64,000 bases of DNA. Source: Diphasiastrum complanatum. Its lineage: Eukaryota > Streptophyta > Lycopodiopsida > Lycopodiales > Lycopodiaceae. The translations under genes were made by a program, and so were the position numbers. A model generated the notes under the pieces. It was given only the letters and a program-made list of their open reading frames with translations, was not told the DNA's origin and searched no databases. Within the stretch, counting starts at the first letter, position 1, and every line of letters begins with the position of its first letter. Where the stretch lies: contig MU832562.1 of the NCBI GenBank assembly GCA_029204225.1, positions 1 to 64,000 on the forward strand. The letters are read 5' to 3'. Positions 57,532 through 64,000 of the stretch are shown here, one piece after another.

Positions 57532-58290
57532 GGACCCACGACCTAAAGTAGTGCCGGTCCCTTGGCACTCTGTCGGTTTAGTAAGGAGTTTTCTTCACAT
57601 GCCTTTGTTGGATCAGGTAGGTCATGACGTCCTCCATAGAGTTGAGGTGGCCCAGTTTCTTCAAGTCCTTGGGCGTGTGAAGGGACTTGTGGACTCTTCT
57701 CAGCCAATCTTGGTCGACCCATGCTTGGAATCTGCGTGTCCATGGATTGCCCAGAAGTGCAGCTCGGTAATACACACGAGCGATTGGCAGCTGATCTTCA
57801 ACTTTGTCTAAAGGTAGCGCCTTATTAATGTCAAAGAATATGGGGGAAAAAAAAATTGTCCCATTTAGTTTTGATTCCCATTAGATGTATTAAGTCCCGG
57901 ACGTAAGTGGCTGCCGCGCAGACTGTTGGATCAGGGCAGTTGACATAGTGACTCACGAATGTGGTGAGACCCCTTCTTGCATCCACATCCATAGTCCAAC
58001 CGTACTCTGAATGAATGATCGGCCAATTGAAATTTTGAATTGTGAGTTTGTCCAGAGGGGTGTCGCATTCCGCCCATTTGGATCGTCGTGTACATGGCAG
58101 GAAGTGCACGTTCACCCGTAATTGTTGCGGACTCGTCACGTAGGCCTTGACGGCCTCAGGGTCTCTTTCGAACAGCTGTTGACACCACTCTAATTGTGAT
58201 TGGAGGGCAGGTAATGCTTGCAGGTCTTTGCCTTTTATTGTCTAAGATGAAAATGATATTTGTCAACCGCCTCTTGATGACTCATGGGGA
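57532..58290 (-). pseudogene. Gypsy accessory ORF (element G)
   Basis: From right: SPQQLRVNVHFLPCTRRSKW, LTIQNFNWPIIHSEYGWTMD, VSHYVNCPDPTVCAAATYV, a frame break near 57835, then DKVEDQLPIARVYYRAALLG, NPWTRRFQAWVDQDWLRRVH and LNSMEDVMTYLIQQR. It is the fullest copy of this unrecognised protein in the window; no transmembrane or known catalytic motif is evident. It is interrupted at 58290 by the LTR of copia H. Confidence 0.72.
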
Positions 58291-58972
58291 TGTAAAAATT
58301 ACAGCAAATAAGGATCCTAAAACACTTGAAATGATGAGGGAAACAATAGATTATGATTTCATAAGATTAGCACAAGTTGAACCATCAAAATCCATCAAAA
58401 ATCTATGCTTGAACCTCACTAAATGGCCCAAATCCTTGAAGAAGGCTTCACACGTGTGAAAGTACGGCCTCCCACAGTCTGAGTACTGTACACCAGACCT
58501 ACATTCAATCCTATAATCATTAGTAATCACAAGTACTCAAACAATTATGAACATAGAGAGCAATTGCACCATTATGAGAGAAAAAACATGAAATTGCTTG
58601 ATTGATTTTGGTGAGATATCATCACCTATATATACATGATCCATCACGGTTTTGGGCAGGTATGAGTAGCCCTAAACCTATCCCTAATGCTAATTTTGGT
58701 GGATCTTTCATCCCTACCAAGTTAGGGTTGGAATCTTGGAGATCCCTCAACAATGCAAAAATTACCAAAAATAGCTCCTATTTTTTCTCCCTTGTATCTA
58801 AGCATAATTTGGACTCATTCCAAAGGTTCTAACACTTAGGTCTACTTGAGAACATCCCTATGAATGGAATCCTATGCTATTTGGCACGTGTGACAAGCCA
58901 CATCATGACCATCTAACTATTTACAAGTCATATGACCAAAACTAGTCAAGCTAGAATTGTGAATTTTTAACA
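58291..58972 (-). repeat. Copia H 3' LTR
   Basis: Minus strand begins TGTTAAAAATTC and ends TTTTTACA. Short blocks are shared with the older copia LTRs at 1283 and 26464. Confidence 0.97.
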
Positions 58973-58981
58973 CTCCTCCTC
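58973..58981 (-). other. Copia H polypurine tract
   Basis: Minus-strand GAGGAGGAG abuts the LTR start, the expected plus-strand primer position. Confidence 0.8.
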
Positions 58982-58986
58982 ACTAT

Positions 58987-60279
58987 CTAGCTTGGTTCAA
59001 TCATTGCTTTACTAATCACTCCAAGTGATGATCTGAACTTCATAAAAGGTGTCTTTTGAAGTGGTTTAGTAAGTAGATCAGCTACACATTCATTGCTTGG
59101 AACATGCTCCAAAGCAATCTCCTTGGCTTGCACCATTTCTCTCACAAAGTGATGGCATATCTCAATGTGCTTAGATCTTGCATGGAAGATTGGGTTAGAT
59201 GCAAGGTGTTGGGCTGATATATTGTCATTGTAGATGATTGGTGCCTCCTCTGAATCCATGATCTTTAGTTCCACCAATAATCTCTTGATCCAAAGTACCT
59301 CCTTTGTAGTGGTTGTCAAAGCTTTGTACTCGGCCTCGGTTGAAGATAGAGATATAGTTTCTTGCTTTTTTGAAAGCCATGAAACCACACCTTCTCCTAT
59401 GAAAGTTGAATAGGCACTTGTTGATTTCCTATCCCTCTTGTCCCCTGCAAAATCTGAATCACTAAATGCATGAAGGTTAATCACATCTCCTCTATATAGA
59501 ATCCCATAATCCAATGTACCCGAGATGTATCTTAGAATCCTCTTAGCCTTTTTCCAATAGATATTCAATGGCTTTTGCATGGATTGGCTCAACCTACATA
59601 CACTAAAGCTAAGTTCTGGTCTAGCTATAGTGATCCACATTAAGGAACCTATAAGTTGCCTAAACAAAGTGATGTCCATGAAGGATCTTTCATCATCTTC
59701 ATTTGGCACTTTTACATCTTGCTCCATTGGTGTGTCAACACTTTTGCATACTTCCATCTTAAACTTCTTCAAAAGACTTTGAGCATAGTTTACTTGACTT
59801 ATAAAGATAAAATCAGACCCTCTAAGTACTTCTATGCCTAAGATGAAGTGAAGACACCCTAGATCTACCATCTTGAACTCTAAGGATAGATCTATCTTGA
59901 TTTTTTCAATACCATCAACACTATTTTCACTAATGATGATGTCATCTACATAAATGAGTAAAAGTACAATACCAACATCATCAAACTTAATGTAAAGAGT
60001 AGGATCATATTCACTTTGAACAAAAGAAAGTGAAATAAGATAGCAATGTAGTCTTGAATTCCAAGATCTCGAGGCTTGCTTCAAGCCATAGATGCTTCTT
60101 TGGAGATGGCATACTTTGTTCTCCATTCCATGCTTGATGAACCCTTGTGGCTGCTCCATATAGATATCCTCTTCCAAAAAACCATTCAAGAAAGCATTAG
60201 AGACATCCATTTGACATAGAATCCATCCAAAATGTGATGCAAGTGCAATGATTAGTCTTATTGTGACCATCTTGGCCAC
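58987..60279 (-). CDS. Copia H reverse transcriptase-RNase H
   Basis: 430 codons from the first Met in this frame. RT catalytic residues: Asp25 in QMDVSNAFLNG and Asp112-Asp113 in IYVDDIIIS. The RT end reads LIGSLMWITIARPELSF. RNase H reads FSDSDFAGDKRDRKSTSAY, SLSSTEAEYKAL and HARSKHIEICHHFVREMV. It ends normally just before the polypurine tract. In an undamaged element this is the C-terminal part of one Gag-Pol polyprotein; here a missing base near 60295 separates it from the upstream ORF, so it has no natural start of its own. Confidence 0.95.
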   Translation of the reverse strand: MAKMVTIRLIIALASHFGWILCQMDVSNAFLNGFLEEDIYMEQPQGFIKHGMENKVCHLQRSIYGLKQASRSWNSRLHCYLISLSFVQSEYDPTLYIKFDDVGIVLLLIYVDDIIISENSVDGIEKIKIDLSLEFKMVDLGCLHFILGIEVLRGSDFIFISQVNYAQSLLKKFKMEVCKSVDTPMEQDVKVPNEDDERSFMDITLFRQLIGSLMWITIARPELSFSVCRLSQSMQKPLNIYWKKAKRILRYISGTLDYGILYRGDVINLHAFSDSDFAGDKRDRKSTSAYSTFIGEGVVSWLSKKQETISLSSTEAEYKALTTTTKEVLWIKRLLVELKIMDSEEAPIIYNDNISAQHLASNPIFHARSKHIEICHHFVREMVQAKEIALEHVPSNECVADLLTKPLQKTPFMKFRSSLGVISKAMIEPS

Positions 60280-60302
60280 GGGTGCAAAAGTTTCCTCATA
60301 GT

Positions 60303-62954
60303 CTATCCTCTCTCTTGAGCATAACCTTTTGCAACTGATCTTGCTTTATGTTTGTTAACACTCCCATTTGCATTCAACTTAAGCTTGAAGACCCACTTGC
60401 ATCCTATTACATTCCTTTGAGGTCTCTCAACAAGCAACCAAGTTTCATTCTCAATCAAGGCATCATACTCATCCAACATAGCTTTATACCATTCTTTGGA
60501 GTTCAATGCATCTTCAACATTAGACGGTTCTTCAAAACTAGATAAAGCATAAGAAGTGGATGAGATACCCTCAACTTGCTGTCCTTTGCCTTGATATGTG
60601 AGCCTTGATGGCTCCACTTTTGCCCTTGAAGATCTCCTTGGTGTGATAGGTGGGTTTGGTGCTTGCTCCTCCATGAGCTCCTCCTCAAAACCAAGATCTT
60701 GCTCCTCGGCCATCTTCTTCTTGATTGTTGGGGCACTTGAGCCTTCTTCAAGCATATGAATATGATGTTCATCAAAGATGACATCCCTTGAAACAACAAA
60801 TTTGTTCAAGGATGGGAGATAGACTTTGTAGCCCTTGCTTGAGCTTGCATATCCAAGCATGATCCCTCTTGTGGAAGATGGATCCTCCTTGGTTCTTGTT
60901 TCCAATGGCACATGCACATAACATATACACCCAAAAACTTTCAAGTGATTAATATTGGGTTTCTTTCCATACAACATCTCATAAGGAGTTTTGCCTTCAA
61001 TTGCTTTGCAAGACACCCTATTCATCAAGTAGTTTGCACATACAAGAGACTCACCCCAAAAGGATTTGGGCAAACAAGCATCTAATCTTAAAGCCTTAGA
61101 ACATTCACATAATGTTCTATTCCTTCTTTCAGAAACTCCATTTTGTTGAGGAGTGTAAGGACAAGAAGTCTCTTTCTTGATCCCTTCCTCCTCACAAAAG
61201 GCCTTGAACTCATTGGAGATGAATTCTCCACCATTGTCACTTCTAAGAATCTTGATGCTATGATTATGATGCTTTTCCACAAACAACTTGAACTTTACAA
61301 AAGTATCAAATACTTGAGACTTGAAGGAAAGTAAGAACACCCAACAATATCTTGAGTAGTCATCAATGAAGGTTAAAAACATGGATGAACCTCCATTAGA
61401 TTTGGTGCTAGCAATGTGCACATCCGAGTGTATGAGTTCAAGAGGATGAGATGACTTTGTGATGGAGTTAGGAAACACCTTCTTATGTGCCTTGGATAAG
61501 GCACAAGCTTCACAAACCTTGTCTTCCTTCCCAATAGACCTTGGTAGTCCTAAAGCATACTCCTCCTTGATCATAGCCTCCATGGAACCCGAGTTGACAT
61601 GTCCAAGTCTTTTGTGCCATAAAGTAAAGGTAGATATCTTGCTCTTCTCGGCCAACATGACAACATTAGTATCCACAAATGCATCCAGCTTATAAAGTTT
61701 GCCAAGTCTAGTGCCCTTAGCCACTATCTTACCCTTCCTCTTGATGAAACATTCATTTGAAGCAAAGTCAACATTGAAACCATTGTCTACCATTTGGCCA
61801 ACACTTAGTAGATTCTTTGTTATTGTAGGAATGTACAAAACACCTTCTATGTTGATCTTTTTGGAAGATCCTAAGCAAAGGGGAATGCTACCAACTCCTT
61901 CAATCTTACAAGCTTCATCATTTGCTGTATAGATAGACTTTATAGGTCCATCATAAGATAAGAGAGAAGAGAAAAACTCCCTTTTACTAGTCATGTGTGA
62001 ACTAGCACCCGAGTCAATCCACCAAGGATCTTCTCCTTTGAAGCTTGTTGAAGAAAATATGGACATCATGAGAGAGTCCTCATGTGAACTCTCCTCATCC
62101 TCCTCTTTGCTCATGTTGGCTTGGCTTTGATCTTGCTTCCTCTTGAAGCATTCCGAGGCATAATGCCCCATCTTGCTACAATAGTAGCACTTCACCTTTG
62201 ATTTGTCCTTCTTGACTTTGGTGGTTGATGGAGATGCCTTTGGGGGTCCTTCTTGATTCTCAAGCTTTGTAGACTTCTTGAATGTTGATCCTTTGCCTTT
62301 GGACTTGCCTTTTCCTTTTGTGAAGAGAGCTTGGTCATCTCCACCTTGGATGGAAAGCCTATCCATCCTCTCTTGCATTTGGCTCCTTCTTGATTCCTCG
62401 GCCATGAGTGTGCCTTGGAGTTCTTCAAGTATGGGTAGCTTACCCATAATTGCATATCCCTGAACCAAATTGTCAAATTCAAAGCTTAGTCCATTCAATA
62501 TGAGTTGAACAAGCTCTTCATCCTTGATAGGGTCACCTATAAAGGCTAGCTCTTTGTTCAATTCCTTTACTCTTAGGACAAAAGTATGTGCACTCTCTCC
62601 TTTCTTTTGATAGCTTCTATAGATTTGATTCTTCAAAGATAACATTCTAGTTTGGTTCTTGGATTCATAGACCTTTTGCAAAGTCTCCCAAGCATCTTGA
62701 GCTGAAGTGCAATCTCCTACCTCTCTTAAGAGCTCATTTGCAACATTCATTTTTATGCAATGTAGTGCAACATTGCACCTCTTGATGTATTTGGCTTTTT
62801 CTTGAGGATGAATAGGTTCACCCTCCTTACCATTTACAATTTCCATCAGATCTTGCATGATCATGATAGATTCCATTCTGACTTTCCATATGGAATAGTT
62901 AGTTTTGTTGAGCCTTTCATTAGTATCCAAAAGATATGCATTTATAGATGACAT
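60303..62954 (-). CDS. Copia H gag-protease-integrase (polyprotein, N-terminal part)
   Basis: 883 codons. Gag occupies about 1-300, with a CCHC knuckle at 256-269 (CYYCSKMGHYASEC). Protease active site at 314-316 (DSGASSHMT). Pre-integrase HHCC: His447, His452, Cys481, Cys484. Integrase D,D(35)E: Asp511 (LIHSDVH), Asp573 (RSDNGGEF), Glu609 (NGVSERRN). Linker, then RT start ALIENETWLLVERPQRNVIG and VFKLKLNANGSVNKHKA. It ends at KGYAQERG followed by TAG caused by the missing base. The role is self-copying through an RNA intermediate. Start chosen at MSSINAYLLDTNERLN, the usual copia gag start. Confidence 0.96.
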   Translation of the reverse strand: MSSINAYLLDTNERLNKTNYSIWKVRMESIMIMQDLMEIVNGKEGEPIHPQEKAKYIKRCNVALHCIKMNVANELLREVGDCTSAQDAWETLQKVYESKNQTRMLSLKNQIYRSYQKKGESAHTFVLRVKELNKELAFIGDPIKDEELVQLILNGLSFEFDNLVQGYAIMGKLPILEELQGTLMAEESRRSQMQERMDRLSIQGGDDQALFTKGKGKSKGKGSTFKKSTKLENQEGPPKASPSTTKVKKDKSKVKCYYCSKMGHYASECFKRKQDQSQANMSKEEDEESSHEDSLMMSIFSSTSFKGEDPWWIDSGASSHMTSKREFFSSLLSYDGPIKSIYTANDEACKIEGVGSIPLCLGSSKKINIEGVLYIPTITKNLLSVGQMVDNGFNVDFASNECFIKRKGKIVAKGTRLGKLYKLDAFVDTNVVMLAEKSKISTFTLWHKRLGHVNSGSMEAMIKEEYALGLPRSIGKEDKVCEACALSKAHKKVFPNSITKSSHPLELIHSDVHIASTKSNGGSSMFLTFIDDYSRYCWVFLLSFKSQVFDTFVKFKLFVEKHHNHSIKILRSDNGGEFISNEFKAFCEEEGIKKETSCPYTPQQNGVSERRNRTLCECSKALRLDACLPKSFWGESLVCANYLMNRVSCKAIEGKTPYEMLYGKKPNINHLKVFGCICYVHVPLETRTKEDPSSTRGIMLGYASSSKGYKVYLPSLNKFVVSRDVIFDEHHIHMLEEGSSAPTIKKKMAEEQDLGFEEELMEEQAPNPPITPRRSSRAKVEPSRLTYQGKGQQVEGISSTSYALSSFEEPSNVEDALNSKEWYKAMLDEYDALIENETWLLVERPQRNVIGCKWVFKLKLNANGSVNKHKARSVAKGYAQERG

Positions 62955-63752
62955 CTAGTCTCCTAATCAAGGACTTGACACAAATGAAGGTTACTTCTAT
63001 TGATTTGATTGAAGGTCTACCTTATCCCACTTCTTAGGGACCTGAAAATATCAGTAATAGACTTCCTATAAAGATCTAAGAATGATCTCTAACAAAATCA
63101 AATCATAGAATACTAGAAACAATGCACTTGCTTGATTGAAGTAGACAATACTAGTAGAATTGCCCCTCTTTCTATAAAGAACATTAAAGCTTCCAAATGA
63201 TCTGATCAAGAGTGAATTTCAGCAACCTAATATACTTCCAAAATCACTTGTAAAAGATCTAAATGGAACTTAATGAGGATGCAACACAATCTACTATCCA
63301 ATCACAAGCAAAAAATGATCAAAATTGATGAAAAATTGATCTAATTTGGTGCATAAGTCAAGCAATGTTTGGACTGAACCTAAATCACTTTAGGAGGTGT
63401 CTACTACACCTTAGAACAGCCTTGAAGAGTCCCCAAAACTCTGATCTTCCCTCTCCTTGAATGCTAGAAAGCCTCCTCTATGAAATCACCTCCAAAACTT
63501 GCTTAGAAATCAATGCTTGGAGCAAGCAAAACTTGCTATCTTGGTAATGTGAATTGAATTCAACTTTGCCTCTGGTTTTAGACACCTAAACACCTGCAAA
63601 TGAAGTCACACAACACCAATCTCCAATGTATTTGACTCACTTTGAGTTCTAGAATCAATACTAGATGCTAAGATCCAATCTACACAAGATTTAGATCAAA
63701 AATTGTGATCAAATTGAATGAAAACCAAGGATTTAGCTCATTTCAGCCTTTA

Positions 63753-63765
63753 GGCTCTGATACCA
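63753..63765 (-). other. Copia H primer-binding site (tRNA-iMet)
   Basis: Minus-strand TGGTATCAGAGCC directly follows the 5' LTR end, the standard copia initiator-methionine site. The leader 62955-63752 is non-coding. Confidence 0.95.
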
Positions 63766-64000
63766 TGTAAAAATTACAGCAAATAAGGATCCTAAAACAC
63801 TTGAAATGATGAGGGAAACAATAGATTATGATTTCATAAGATTAGCACAAGTTGAACCATCAAAATCCATCAAAAATCTATGCTTGAACCTCACTAAATG
63901 GCCCAAATCCTTGAAGAAGGCTTCACACGTGTGAAAGTACGGCCTCCCACAGTCTGAGTACTGTACACCAGACCTACATTCAATCCTATAATCATTAGTA
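63766..64000 (-). repeat. Copia H 5' LTR (partial, cut by window end)
   Basis: The first 235 bp from the inner end, matching 58291-58525 base for base. Confidence 0.97.

Larger units (their letters stand above)
58291..64000 (-). mobile_element. Ty1/copia element H, very young, runs off window
   Basis: 3' LTR 58291-58972 (682 bp, TG...CA), polypurine tract, RT-RNase H ORF, gag-pro-integrase ORF, leader, primer-binding site (63765-63753), then the first 235 bp of the 5' LTR (63766-64000). Those 235 bp show no difference from 58291-58525. A single missing base near 60295 splits the polyprotein; everything else reads open. It inserted into the accessory ORF of gypsy G; GGGGA at 58286-58290 is the candidate left target duplication, its partner lying beyond the window. 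Confidence 0.97.

Noticed and set aside
1-64000. tRNA, rRNA or other structured RNA genes
   Set aside because: Only primer-binding sites complementary to tRNA 3' ends were seen; no complete cloverleaf or rRNA segment was recognised by eye. A tRNAscan or Rfam run would settle it.

Overview
This is nuclear DNA of a land plant, repeat-rich and gene-poor. Two things show this. There is one intact spliced gene for a plant tubby-like F-box protein. Nearly everything else is Ty1/copia and Ty3/gypsy LTR retrotransposon, nested and decayed; one gypsy primer-binding site matches the 3' end of plant tRNA-Asp, as in the Tat/Athila lineage. I cannot place the species.

Layout. 1-8 kb: a decayed copia relic (LTR-like start 1283, gag-protease 2309-3716), a 41-bp tandem duplication, a small inverted-repeat element and a 95-bp palindrome. 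8.2-14.1 kb: tubby-like F-box gene on the minus strand; four exons reconstruct to an open 421-residue product, and intron 2 (3.2 kb) carries three GA/CT microsatellites. 17.3-26.8 kb: a mosaic of a plus-strand gypsy and minus-strand copia pieces, including a copia RNase H block inverted relative to its own RT. 28.1-36.9 kb: an almost complete gypsy element (element B, minus) with two LTRs and a 5-bp target duplication. 37.9-40.6 kb: a plus-strand gypsy deletion derivative. 40.6-46.4 kb: a truncated minus-strand gypsy (element C). 50.1-55.3 kb: copia E with copia F inserted in it. 55.3-58.3 kb: a hairpin array, a gypsy gag fragment, a gypsy LTR and an accessory ORF. 58.3-64 kb: a very young copia (element H, minus) with identical LTR sequence and one frameshift.

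The most unusual content is not retrotransposon. Element B sits inside a plus-strand, intron-containing gene for a beta-class (N-4/N-6 type) DNA methyltransferase: the DVPY catalytic motif lies left of B, the FGGSGTT cofactor motif lies right of it, and the reading frame rejoins across the target duplication. About 8.6 kb further on, beyond other gypsy insertions, lies a spliced Ulp1/C48-like cysteine protease relic, then a convergent multi-exon gene that I do not recognise. Together these may be the remains of one large gene-rich mobile element broken up by retrotransposons; that is inference.

A second unexplained signal is structural. The gypsy leaders carry 7-10 bp inverted arms separated by near-constant spacers, 47-48 nt in two families. 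At 55367-55580 five successive hairpins share a loop consensus while their stems differ and mostly still pair.
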